64,000 nucleotides of DNA from VAZQ01 sp963739385 (lineage in GTDB: Bacteria > Pseudomonadota > Alphaproteobacteria > Rhizobiales > Xanthobacteraceae). The translations under genes were made by a program, and so were the position numbers. Below, one piece after another: positions 44,047 to 52,668 of the stretch. The notes beneath the pieces are model-generated. The model made no database searches. It was not told the origin of the DNA and saw only the letters and a program-made list of their open reading frames with translations. Positions within the stretch are counted from its first letter, which is position 1; each line of letters begins with the position of its first letter. The stretch is from contig CAVUAI010000029.1 in the NCBI GenBank assembly GCA_963739385.1, positions 43,170 through 107,169 on the forward strand, written 5' to 3'.

Positions 44047-45503
44047 CCGGCTGGGTCATTTTGGTCGACCAGCCCAAAGACCTCCCTAACGCAGATACCC
44101 CCCACAAGGTGATCACGACGAGCGAATATCTCGCGCGTCCGCGCCTGTTCGACGTCGGTCGGCCGAAGCTTGTCAATCTGGCTCGGTCGTATGCCTATCA
44201 GTCGAAGGGCTATTACGCCTCGCTGTTGGCGGAAGCGCGTGGGCACCGGGTTGTCCCGACGGTCGAGACCATGCTGGAGCTGCGCGAGGCGAAGCTCTAT
44301 GAGCACGCGCTGCCGGAACTGGAGGACGAGCTCAACCGCTGTGCCCGCCGCGCCGACTTCCAGCCCGAGGGCGAGCTGAAGATCCTGGTCTGCTTCGGGA
44401 TTGCCCGTGATGATCGTTTCGAGTTTTTCGGGCGGCTGCTGTTCGACTGGTTCCGTTGCCCCGCGCTCGAAGTCAACGTCGAGCCCGGCACGTGGCTTTC
44501 GATCGAGCGCATCCGTCCGCGCAACATTACCCGTCTCGCCAACGGGGAGGCGTTGTTCCTGCGCGAATGCCTTCACCGGCACACCAAGCGCGAGTGGCGC
44601 AATCCCAAGGCGCGCACGGTCGCAAAATACGACCTCGCGGTGCTGTTCGATCCCAATGAGAAGATGGCGCCGTCGTCCGCGGCCTCGATCAAGTACATGG
44701 CTCGCATCGCCGAAAGGCTCTCAGTCGATGTCGAGCCGGTCACCCGCCGCCAGCTGGCCGAGCTCGCCGAATACGATGGCCTGTTCATCCGCGAGACGAC
44801 GTCGATCGACAACCATACCTACCGTTTTGCCCGCCGCGCCTGGCAGGAGGGCATGCCGGTCATCGACGATCCGATCTCCATGATCCGGTGCACCAACAAG
44901 GTGTTCCTGATGGAGCTGCTGGCCCAGAACCAGGTGGCGACGCCGCCGACCGTCATGCTCGCCGACGCCGGCGACCTGCCGCGGGCGATGGACGAGCTGG
45001 GTCTGCCCCTGGTGGTGAAGATCCCCGACGGCTCGTTCTCCCGCGGCGTGCACAAGGTGCATTCGCCGGAGGAGTTTCGCCGCATCGCCGACGAGCTTTT
45101 CGAGGAAACCGACCTGCTGCTGACGCAGAAATTCCTGCCGACCGAGTTCGACTGGCGCGTCGGCGTGCTCGCGGGGGAACCCTTGTTCGTCTGCCAGTAC
45201 CGCATGGCGCGCGGTCATTGGCAGATCGTCAAGCACCGGCCCGACGGCTCCTCGCGCGAGGGCGGCTTTCGCACCTTCGAGCTCGACAAGGCGCCGCGCG
45301 AGCTGATCGACATCGCCGTGCGCGCGGCGCGCCCGATCGGGGACGGGTTCTACGGCGTCGACATCAAGGAGACCGACCGCGGCTTTATCGTGATGGAGGT
45401 CAACGACAACCCCAACCTTGAGCACGGCATCGAGGACCAGGTCGGCAAGGACGAGATCTGGGTCCGGCTGATGAAGTGGTTCATCGAGCGGTTCGAGCAG
45501 TAG
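44043..45503 (+). CDS. RimK family ATP-grasp ligase-like protein
   Basis: A 486-aa protein with an N-terminal RimK-like pre-ATP-grasp domain (MTGWVILVDQPKDLPNADTP onward) and a C-terminal ATP-grasp domain: MIRCTNKVFLMELLAQNQVATPPT, VKIPDGSFSRGVHKV (nucleotide loop), YGVDIKE and the Mg-binding VMEVNDNPNLEHGIED. RimK-type enzymes add glutamate or other amino acids to a carboxyl group using ATP. At 486 aa it is much longer than E. coli RimK (300 aa), the extra part being N-terminal. Translation is coupled to the GNAT-C39 gene (ATGA overlap). The substrate is unknown. Confidence 0.88.
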   Translation: MTGWVILVDQPKDLPNADTPHKVITTSEYLARPRLFDVGRPKLVNLARSYAYQSKGYYASLLAEARGHRVVPTVETMLELREAKLYEHALPELEDELNRCARRADFQPEGELKILVCFGIARDDRFEFFGRLLFDWFRCPALEVNVEPGTWLSIERIRPRNITRLANGEALFLRECLHRHTKREWRNPKARTVAKYDLAVLFDPNEKMAPSSAASIKYMARIAERLSVDVEPVTRRQLAELAEYDGLFIRETTSIDNHTYRFARRAWQEGMPVIDDPISMIRCTNKVFLMELLAQNQVATPPTVMLADAGDLPRAMDELGLPLVVKIPDGSFSRGVHKVHSPEEFRRIADELFEETDLLLTQKFLPTEFDWRVGVLAGEPLFVCQYRMARGHWQIVKHRPDGSSREGGFRTFELDKAPRELIDIAVRAARPIGDGFYGVDIKETDRGFIVMEVNDNPNLEHGIEDQVGKDEIWVRLMKWFIERFEQ

Positions 45504-45644
45504 CGGGCCTGCTCTGATTTGCCGCATGCCGCACCTGCCGCTTGACACGCGTGCCTTATTCCATGCTCGTTCCCGGCGCGCGCGGGGCAGCCCGCGTCGT
45601 CCATTGTATCCGGGCAACCCGCCACACGGCGCCATGAGGTGAGA

Positions 45645-46665
45645 ATGATCGCCGCACGATTGAAGCGCGTCGCCCTCACGATGGCGGCTGCGAGCGTCCT
45701 GTCTGCTCCAGCCGCCGCGCAGCAGGGCCCCGACCGGGTGTCGTTTGGCACCAACTGGGTGGCGCAGGCCGAGCACGGCGGCTTCTATCAAGCGCTGGTC
45801 GACGGCACCTATCGCAAATACGGCCTCGAGGTGACCATCGTCCCCGGCGGCCCGAACGTGAACAACCGCATTCTGTTGCCGGTCGGCAAACTCGACTTTT
45901 TCATGAGCGCGAACACGCTGCAGAGCTTCGATGCGGTCGAGCAGAGCATCCCAACTCTTGCGGTCGCCGCCATGTTCCAGAAAGAGCCGCAGGTGCTGAT
46001 GGCGCACCCCGGCCAGGGTATCGAAAAGTTTGAGGACTTGAAGAAGCTTACGCTGTTCATTTCGCGGGAGGGGCTCGCGAGCTATTTCCAGTGGCTCAAG
46101 GCCGATTTCGGCTTCAGCGAGACGCAGGTGAAACCCTACACCTCCAATTCGCAGCCCTTCCTCGCGGACAAGCGCAGCGCGATGCAGGGCTACGTGACGT
46201 CCGAACCCTATGCGGTCGAAAGGGAGGCGGGCTTCAAACCGAGGGTGTTTCTCATCGCCGACCAGGGCTTCAACAGCTATTCGACCCTGATCGAGACGCG
46301 GCGCGATCTCGTGGTGGAGAAGCCGGATCTCGTGCAGCGCTTTGTGGACGCATCGATCGTCGGCTGGATGAATTACGTCTACGGCGACAACACAGCCGCC
46401 AATGCGCTGATCAAGCGGCACAACCCGGAAATGACCGACGGATTGCTCGTTTATTCGCTCGCCAAGATGAAGGAATATGGTATCGTCGATTCCGGCGACA
46501 CGGCGACGCTCGGCGTCGGTGCCATGACCGATGCGCGCATGAAGAGCTTCTACGACAAGATGGTACGCGCGGGTGTGGTCAAGCCGTCGATCGCAGTCGA
46601 CCGGCGCGTACACGCTGCAATTCGTGAACAAGAAAGTGGGACTCGACCTGCGGCCGAAGCAATAG
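45645..46665 (+). CDS. NMT1/THI5-like ABC transporter substrate-binding protein with a 3' frameshift
   Basis: A periplasmic binding protein of the NMT1/SsuA type (nitrate, sulfonate, thiamine precursor family). Signal peptide to about residue 26 (SAPAAAQQ), then VSFGTNWVAQAEHGGFYQAL and the ligand region TIVPGGPNVNNR. Homology breaks near 46594-46606; the +1 frame continues YTLQFVNKKVGLDLRPKQ and stops at 46665. One extra base is therefore likely. Without it the frame runs on through the palindromic repeat as nonsense. The ATPase and permease of the same importer lie downstream, after an inserted Bug gene. GAGG precedes the ATG at 45645. Confidence 0.8.
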
Positions 46666-46684
46666 TGCCGGATGCGATTTCCTC

Positions 46685-46752
46685 TCTCTCCGTCACCCTG
46701 AGGTGCCCGCGCGCTGGCTCGCCGAGGCTCGCACCTCAGGATGACGGAGAGA
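46685..46752. repeat. Intergenic palindromic (REP-like) element
   Basis: Arms of 22 bases (46685-46706 and 46731-46752) are inverted copies with one mismatch; the arm begins TCTCTCCGTCA and contains CTGAGGTGC. The 24-base spacer is GC-rich. Elements with CTGAGGTGC/GCACCTCAG arms next to TGACGGAG are frequent between genes in Bradyrhizobium-like genomes. It sits between the binding protein and the Bug gene and could form a strong RNA hairpin. Confidence 0.8.
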
Positions 46753-46786
46753 AATCTCGGTTGACGCCAGGCTGGGAGACCGACGA

Positions 46787-47743
46787 ATGCGCGCGCTATG
46801 GAGTCTTGCTTTCTGCGTGTTGCTTTCCGCCGCCGCATCGGCGCAATCCTTCCCGTCACGTCCGATCCGGATGATCGTTCCATTTCCGCCGGCGGGCATC
46901 ACCGACCTGTCGGCACGGCTGGTCGCCGAAGGTCTGCGCGCCAAGTTCAACCAGCCGGTCATCATCGAGAACAAGCCGGGCGCCAACGGCGTCATCGGCT
47001 TGCGCGAAATGCTCAAGGCGGAACCGGACGGCTACACGCTGATGGCCGGCACCGTCGGCAATCTCGTCATCGGCTACGCCATGGAGGCGAACGCGCCCTT
47101 CGATGCCCTGCGCGACGTGGCGCCGGTCGCCGGTACCGCCGAATATGCCACCGCCATGGTGGTCAACAACAAGACGCCGGTGAACTCGGTGCAGGAATTC
47201 ATCGACTACGCGAAGGCGCGGCCGGGCAAGCTTACCTTCGGGTCGACTGGAACCGGAGCGCTCGACTATCTCGCCGTCGAGTTGTTCATGCGCGCGACCG
47301 GCACGCAGATGGTGCACGTGCCTTACCGCGGCGGTCCGGCGGCGCTCAACGATCTCATGGGCGGCTCGATTGATCTGCTGATCGAGGTGTTTCCCGTGGT
47401 GATGGAGCAGATCAGGTCCGGCCTGATCAGGGGCCTGGCGGTCAGCAGCCCGTACCGGCTGCCGTCGCTGCCGAACGTTCCGACCTTCAAGGAGATCGGC
47501 TTGCCCGGCGTCGAGCTGACGGGATGGCTGGGCGTTTATGGCCCGCCGCGCATGCCGGAGGATGTGCGGGCGATGCTCGGAGCGGCGATCGCCGAGATCG
47601 TCCGACAGCCTGACGTCCAGGACAAGTTTCGCGCCATCGGCTTCGAGCCCACCGGCCTAGGCGTGAGGGAGTTTTCCGACTTCCACGCGTCGGAGGTCAA
47701 ACGCTGGGTCGCATTCATGACCGAGATCGGGTTGCGAAAGTAG
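46787..47743 (+). CDS. Bug-family solute-binding protein
   Basis: A 318-aa periplasmic binding protein with a Sec signal (MRALWSLAFCVLLSAAASAQ) and the family motifs FPSRPIRMIVPFPPAG, ENKPGANGVIG, PDGYTLMAGTVG and LTFGSTGTGALDYL. It lies between the NMT1-type binding protein and the ABC ATPase/permease, which belong to another transporter class, so it is either a separate uptake unit or a late insertion. It starts 34 bases after the palindromic element. The ligand is probably a carboxylate. Confidence 0.88.
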   Translation: MRALWSLAFCVLLSAAASAQSFPSRPIRMIVPFPPAGITDLSARLVAEGLRAKFNQPVIIENKPGANGVIGLREMLKAEPDGYTLMAGTVGNLVIGYAMEANAPFDALRDVAPVAGTAEYATAMVVNNKTPVNSVQEFIDYAKARPGKLTFGSTGTGALDYLAVELFMRATGTQMVHVPYRGGPAALNDLMGGSIDLLIEVFPVVMEQIRSGLIRGLAVSSPYRLPSLPNVPTFKEIGLPGVELTGWLGVYGPPRMPEDVRAMLGAAIAEIVRQPDVQDKFRAIGFEPTGLGVREFSDFHASEVKRWVAFMTEIGLRK

Positions 47744-47765
47744 GGACCGATCGTCAAGGCAGAGA

Positions 47766-48692
47766 ATGAGGCTAGGGGGGCCGGCAGCTGCGGGGTGTGC
47801 ATCCCTTGTCGTCGGCAGAAATCAAATTCGCTATAAGACCCCCGTGGAGCCGCCGACCAGCGAATATCGCAACGCGTCCGATCGAAATCATCCCTCGCGG
47901 GCCGGCGCCCCGATCGTCGCGCTCGACCGCGTCGGCAAGACCTTCGCCAATGGCGTGGTCGCGCTCGAGGGCTTCAGCCTCGATGTGCGGCCGGGTGAGT
48001 TCGTGTCGCTGCTCGGCCCCTCGGGCTGCGGAAAATCCACGGCGTTGCGAATCATCGCGGGCCTGAGCGAGCCGACCAGCGGGACGATCGCATGGTCACG
48101 GGAGCAGGGCGCCGGCGCCAGCGGCGCGCGTCACATCGGCTTCGTGTTCCAGGAACCGACCTTGATGCCGTGGGCGACGGTGGCTGCGAACGTGCGCCTC
48201 CCGCTGAAGCTCATGGGCCTCGAGCCGGACGCGCCGGGGCGCGTCGATGCCGCGCTTGCGCGCGTTGGCCTTGCCGGCTTCGCGGCGAGCTATCCGCGCG
48301 AACTCTCCGGCGGCATGAAGATGCGCACCTCGATCGCGCGCGCGCTCGTCACCGAGCCTGAGCTGCTGTTGATGGACGAGCCGTTTGCCGCGCTCGACGA
48401 GATCACCCGCTTTCGCCTCAACAACGACCTGCTGGCGCTTTGGCAGTCGCTGCACAAGACCGTGGTGTTCGTTACCCATTCGGTGTTCGAATCCGTCTAT
48501 CTCGCGCAGCGCATTGTCGTGATGACGCCGCGCCCCGGGCGGGTCTTCACCGAGCTTGCGATCGACGTCGCCCATCCGCGTGACGAGCGGTTCCGCACCT
48601 CCGCCGAATATGCTGCCTATTCCCGGCGGGTATCGGAGGCGCTGGCGGACGCGTCCGGCAGCATGCAGGTTGCCATGAGCGGCGGGCCATGA
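47766..48692 (+). CDS. ABC transporter ATP-binding protein (nitrate/sulfonate/taurine type)
   Basis: A 308-aa ATPase. Walker A GPSGCGKST, Q-loop FVFQEPTLMPW, signature LSGGMKMRTSIARAL, Walker B LLLMDEPFAALDE and switch His VTHSVFES are all present and mark the SsuB/TauB/NrtD class. It would energise the permease encoded next with the NMT1-type protein upstream. The ATG at 47766 has AAGG six bases before it, giving a longer N-terminus than usual; a GTG at 47844 is an alternative. Its stop overlaps the permease start by four bases. Confidence 0.92.
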   Translation: MRLGGPAAAGCASLVVGRNQIRYKTPVEPPTSEYRNASDRNHPSRAGAPIVALDRVGKTFANGVVALEGFSLDVRPGEFVSLLGPSGCGKSTALRIIAGLSEPTSGTIAWSREQGAGASGARHIGFVFQEPTLMPWATVAANVRLPLKLMGLEPDAPGRVDAALARVGLAGFAASYPRELSGGMKMRTSIARALVTEPELLLMDEPFAALDEITRFRLNNDLLALWQSLHKTVVFVTHSVFESVYLAQRIVVMTPRPGRVFTELAIDVAHPRDERFRTSAEYAAYSRRVSEALADASGSMQVAMSGGP

Positions 48693-49507
48693 GCGTGGCA
48701 AAACCCGGCGACGACGCGCGTGCGCGCACGGATCGCGTCTTTCGCGTGCTGCTCCCGATCGCCGTGCTCGCCCTCGGCGGGATCGCATGGCACCTTGTGG
48801 TGCGCATCGGGAAGATTCCGCCCTATCTGCTGCCGGGCCCGGCTCTGGTGCTGTCGACCCTTGTTTCGGATTGGGCGGTCCTGTCAGCCTCGCTGGCGGT
48901 CACCCTCACGACCACGCTCGAAGCCTTCCTGCTCGCGGCCATCGGAGGCGTCGGACTCGCGGTGTTGTTCAACCAGTCCCGCCTCATCGAATACTCGCTC
49001 TATCCCTACGCGGTGATCCTGCAGGTGACGCCGATCGTGGCGATTGCGCCGCTTCTGCTCATCTATCTGGAGCCGCAGGCCGCCGTGCTCGCCTGTGCCT
49101 GGATCGTGGCGTTCTTCCCGGTGCTCGCCAACACCACGCTCGGCCTCAACTCGATTGATCACAACCTCGTAGACCTGTTCCGCCTCTATGGCGCCACGCG
49201 CCGCCAGGTGCTGTGGGAGCTCAAGCTGCCCGCGGCGCTGCCTTACATCCTGGGTGGCCTGAAGATCGCGGGCGGGCTGTCGCTGATCGGCGCCGTGGTC
49301 GCGGAGATCGCGGCGGGGTCGGCCGGCGCCGGCTCGGGCCTTGCCTATCGCATCGTGGAGTCGGGCTATCGGCTGAACATTCCACGCATGTTCGCTGCGC
49401 TGTTGTTGCTGTCCGTCGCCGGGATCGTCATCTTCTTCGCGCTGGCGCTGCTCTCCCACCTGCTGCTGCGGCGTTGGCATGAAAGCGCCATCGTGCGCGA
49501 GGTCTGA
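48689..49507 (+). CDS. ABC transporter permease (nitrate/sulfonate/taurine type)
   Basis: A 272-aa inner-membrane subunit with six hydrophobic helices. The EAA loop, LFRLYGATRRQVLWELKLPAALPYILGGLK (in parts), is clear near residue 170-200 and contacts the ATPase. Members of this family (SsuC/TauC/ThiX) carry sulfonates, nitrate or pyrimidine precursors. Coupled to the ATPase by ATGA overlap. With the binding protein at 45645 it forms a three-part importer, whose ligand is not evident. Confidence 0.92.
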   Translation: MSVAKPGDDARARTDRVFRVLLPIAVLALGGIAWHLVVRIGKIPPYLLPGPALVLSTLVSDWAVLSASLAVTLTTTLEAFLLAAIGGVGLAVLFNQSRLIEYSLYPYAVILQVTPIVAIAPLLLIYLEPQAAVLACAWIVAFFPVLANTTLGLNSIDHNLVDLFRLYGATRRQVLWELKLPAALPYILGGLKIAGGLSLIGAVVAEIAAGSAGAGSGLAYRIVESGYRLNIPRMFAALLLLSVAGIVIFFALALLSHLLLRRWHESAIVREV

Positions 49508-49599
49508 AAGGGCACAGGCTGCGGCGCGGGCGCGCCTTGCCACGGGGCTGGTCTCTCATGCAGGCTAGATACCCCGACGTGTCGGCACAGGAGGTGTCC

Positions 49600-50562
49600 A
49601 TGGCTTGGATCGTGCGTGTCATCGCGCTTGTCGTGTTTGGCGTCGTGCCAGCGCAGGCGCAGAATTACCCCGCCAAGCCCATCCACATCCTGGTGCCCTA
49701 CGCCCCCGGCGGCATCACCGATATTGCCGCCCGCATCCTCGGGGCCAAGCTCACGGAAGCCTGGGGCCAGCAGGTGGTGGTCGAGAACAAGCCCGGTGGC
49801 AACGGTTTTATCGCGATGACGGCGGGAGCCAAGGCAGCACCTGACGGCTACACGCTGATCATGGCGACGGTCGGGGATGTCGCGATCAATCCGGCGATGT
49901 TCAAGGAGATGCCCTACGACGTGCAGCGCGATCTCGCACCGATCGCGATGGTCAGCGATGCCCCGATGGTGCTCGCCGCCAACGCCAACGCGCCCTACAC
50001 ATCGGTCGCCGAGGTCACCGCCGCCGCCAAGGCGCAGCCGGGGCGGCTCTCGGTCGCTACCCCCGGCAACGGCAGCGTCAATCAGATCGTGCTGGAATGG
50101 ATGGCGCTCAATACCGGCACCCAATTCCAACACATCCCCTACAAGGGCGGGGCGCCGGCCGCCGCCGCGCTCGCCGCGGGCGATATTCCCCTCGGCGTGC
50201 TGGCGAGCTCTTCCGCCGCCCCGCACGTCAAGTCCGGCCGCGTCCGCCCGCTGGCCGTGACCATGTCCAAGCGGTCGAAATTCAGCCCCGAATGGCCGAC
50301 CTTGCAAGAGGCAGGCGTGAAGGAGGTGGATGCCTCCAATTGGACCGCGCTGTTCGCGCCCAAGGCGGTCCCGCAGGCGATCGTCGACAAGCTCAACGCC
50401 GAGGTCGTGAGGATCCTCAACATGCCTGACGTGCAGGAACGCTTCGCCGGCGGCGGCGTAGACACCATCCCGTCGAGCGCGGCGGAATTGAACCGGCGCG
50501 TGGATCAGGAGTTCCAGCGCTTCAAGGTGATCGTCCAGAAGGCGAACATCCGGCCGGACTAG
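49600..50562 (+). CDS. tctC: Bug-family solute-binding protein of the TctAB system
   Basis: A 320-aa periplasmic binding protein, first gene of a complete tripartite tricarboxylate transporter operon. Signal peptide MAWIVRVIALVVFGVVPAQA; family motifs YPAKPIHILVPYAPGG, ENKPGGNGFIAM, PDGYTLIMATVG and SVATPGNGSVNQI. CAGGAGG lies six bases before the ATG at 49600. TctB and TctA follow at 36 and 8 bases, so this one is the cognate binding protein, unlike the three orphan Bug genes of the window. Substrate unknown, probably a carboxylic acid. Confidence 0.9.
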   Translation: MAWIVRVIALVVFGVVPAQAQNYPAKPIHILVPYAPGGITDIAARILGAKLTEAWGQQVVVENKPGGNGFIAMTAGAKAAPDGYTLIMATVGDVAINPAMFKEMPYDVQRDLAPIAMVSDAPMVLAANANAPYTSVAEVTAAAKAQPGRLSVATPGNGSVNQIVLEWMALNTGTQFQHIPYKGGAPAAAALAAGDIPLGVLASSSAAPHVKSGRVRPLAVTMSKRSKFSPEWPTLQEAGVKEVDASNWTALFAPKAVPQAIVDKLNAEVVRILNMPDVQERFAGGGVDTIPSSAAELNRRVDQEFQRFKVIVQKANIRPD

Positions 50563-50598
50563 GTCCTTTTGCGGATATGACAGCCTGATGTGTCGGGC

Positions 50599-51045
50599 AT
50601 GCGCATTCGTTCGCCGAAGGATTTCTGGGCGGGGCTGATCTTCGTTGCGATCGGCGGCGGCTTCATCCTCCTGGCGCAGCAATACCGGCTAGGCGACCTG
50701 CACCGCATGGGGCCGGCCATGTTTCCCACCCTGGTGGGTGCGCTGCTGGTTGCGCTCGGGGCCGTCATCGCGTTGCGGTCGCTCGTGCTCGAGGGCGAGC
50801 CGGTGCCGCGCCTCTACGCCCGGCCGATCGGCATCTCGCTCGTCGCCATCGTGCTGTTCGGGATCGCGCTGCAATGGCTCGGCCTCGTCGCCGCGGTTGC
50901 CGTGCTGGTGCTGGTCGGCGGCTTTGCCGCGCGCGAGGTGCGGCCGCTGGAGAACCTCGCGCTCGCGGCGGCGATGGTCGTGTTCTCGGTCGCGGTCTTC
51001 GTGTGGCTGCTCGGCCTGCCGCTGCCGCTCTGGCCCAACTCGTGA
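50599..51045 (+). CDS. tctB: Tripartite tricarboxylate transporter small membrane subunit TctB
   Basis: A 148-aa protein with four hydrophobic helices. It starts MRIRSPKDFWAGLIFVAIGGGF and has YRLGDLHRMGPAMFPTLVGALL, the recognised TctB core. TctB supports the large permease TctA. The ATG at 50599 is used because MRIRSPKDFWAG is the normal family start; no clear ribosome site is seen. The next gene starts 8 bases after the stop. Confidence 0.88.
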   Translation: MRIRSPKDFWAGLIFVAIGGGFILLAQQYRLGDLHRMGPAMFPTLVGALLVALGAVIALRSLVLEGEPVPRLYARPIGISLVAIVLFGIALQWLGLVAAVAVLVLVGGFAAREVRPLENLALAAAMVVFSVAVFVWLLGLPLPLWPNS

Positions 51046-51052
51046 GAACGGG

Positions 51053-52552
51053 ATGGAAACGCTGTCCAATCTGGCGTTCGGCCTCGGCGTCGCGCTGACC
51101 TGGCAGAATGCTCTCTATTGCTTTGCCGGATGCTTCCTCGGCACCTTGGTCGGGGTGCTGCCGGGAATCGGGCCGGTGGCGACCGTCGCCATGCTGTTGC
51201 CGTTCACCTTCGGGCTCAACCCGGCGCCGGCCTTGATCATGCTGGCCGGCATCTATTACGGCGCCCAATACGGCGGCTCAACCACCGCGATCCTGGTCAA
51301 TATTCCGGGCGAGACATCCTCGGTGGTGACCACGCTCGACGGCCACCAGATGGCGCGGCGCGGCCGCGCCGGTCCTGCGCTCGGCATCGCCGCCATCGGC
51401 TCCTTCATCGCCGGTTGCATCGCGACCGTGATCATCGCCTATTTCGCTCCGCCGCTCGCCGAGGTCGCGCTCAAATTCAGTCCGGCGGAATATTTTTCGC
51501 TGATGGTGTTCGGGCTGGTCGCGGCGGTCGTGCTCGCGCGCGGCTCGCTGCTCAAGGCGATCGCCATGGTGTGCTTCGGCATCCTGCTCGGTCTGATCGG
51601 CACCGACGTCAATTCCGGTGTCACCCGCTTCGCCTTCGGCTGGCCGGAGCTCACCGATGGACTCGGCTTCGTCGCGCTCGCCATGGCCTTCTTCGGCATC
51701 ACCGACGTCGTGCTCAATCTTGAGCGCGGCGACAAGCAGGAGGTCTTCACCTCAAACGTCGGCAATGTGCTGCCCTCGCTCGAGGATCTACGCCGCTGTT
51801 TCTGGTCGATCATGCGCGGCACCGCGTTGGGTTCGAGCCTCGGCATCCTGCCCGGCGGCGGCGCGCTCCTGGCCGCCTTCGCAGCCTACATGGTCGAGAA
51901 GAAGGTGGCCAAACCGCCGCGCGAGTTCGGGCAGGGCGACATCCGCGGCGTGGCGGCGCCCGAATCGGCCAACAATGCCGGCGCGCAGACTTCGTTCATT
52001 CCCATGCTCACGCTCGGCATCCCGTCGAACCCGACCATGGCGCTGATGATCGGCGCCTTGATGATCCAGGGCATCGCGCCCGGTCCGCAGGTGATGACCG
52101 ACCGTCCGGAACTGTTCTGGGGGCTGATCGCGAGCATGTGGATCGGCAACCTCATGCTGCTGGTCCTCAACCTGCCGCTGGTCGGCCTGTGGATCAAGCT
52201 GCTCACAGTGCCCTATCGCCTGCTGTTTCCGGCGATCTTCGTGTTCTGTTGCATCGGCGCCTACACGGTCGACAACAAGATCTTCGACATCTACGCGCTC
52301 GCGGCGCTGTCGGCGGTCGGCTACGTGCTGCTCAAGCTCGACTGCGAACCGGCGCCCATGGTGCTCGGCTTCATCCTGGGCCCGATGATGGAAGAGAACC
52401 TGCGCCGCTCGATGATGATCTCGTTCGGCGATCCTTCGGTATTCATCACGCGGCCGCTGTCGGCCGCGTTTCTGTTTGCGGCGGCGGCATTGCTGATCGT
52501 CATCGCGCTACCGGCGTTGCGCGCCAAGCGCGAGGAGGCGATGCAGAAGTGA
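51053..52552 (+). CDS. tctA: Tripartite tricarboxylate transporter large permease TctA
   Basis: A 499-aa membrane protein with about eleven to twelve helices. The family signature GVLPGIGPVATVAMLLP is near residue 35, followed by YYGAQYGGSTTAILVNIPGE, the second repeat GILPGGGALLAAFAAY and PESANNAGAQTSFIPMLTLGIP. It drives secondary, cation-coupled uptake of the ligand delivered by the Bug protein. AACGGG precedes the ATG at 51053. It is the last gene of the tctCBA operon. Confidence 0.95.
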   Translation: METLSNLAFGLGVALTWQNALYCFAGCFLGTLVGVLPGIGPVATVAMLLPFTFGLNPAPALIMLAGIYYGAQYGGSTTAILVNIPGETSSVVTTLDGHQMARRGRAGPALGIAAIGSFIAGCIATVIIAYFAPPLAEVALKFSPAEYFSLMVFGLVAAVVLARGSLLKAIAMVCFGILLGLIGTDVNSGVTRFAFGWPELTDGLGFVALAMAFFGITDVVLNLERGDKQEVFTSNVGNVLPSLEDLRRCFWSIMRGTALGSSLGILPGGGALLAAFAAYMVEKKVAKPPREFGQGDIRGVAAPESANNAGAQTSFIPMLTLGIPSNPTMALMIGALMIQGIAPGPQVMTDRPELFWGLIASMWIGNLMLLVLNLPLVGLWIKLLTVPYRLLFPAIFVFCCIGAYTVDNKIFDIYALAALSAVGYVLLKLDCEPAPMVLGFILGPMMEENLRRSMMISFGDPSVFITRPLSAAFLFAAAALLIVIALPALRAKREEAMQK

Positions 52553-52668
52553 TCGGAGGCGGTCGATCAGAGGACCGCGCCCAAGGCAAAGCTCGCGTGA
52601 AGGCCTCAACCGCCACATTTATCGGATTCGCCCCGACATCAAGGCAAGGCGGGCGTGCAGCTGTCGCG

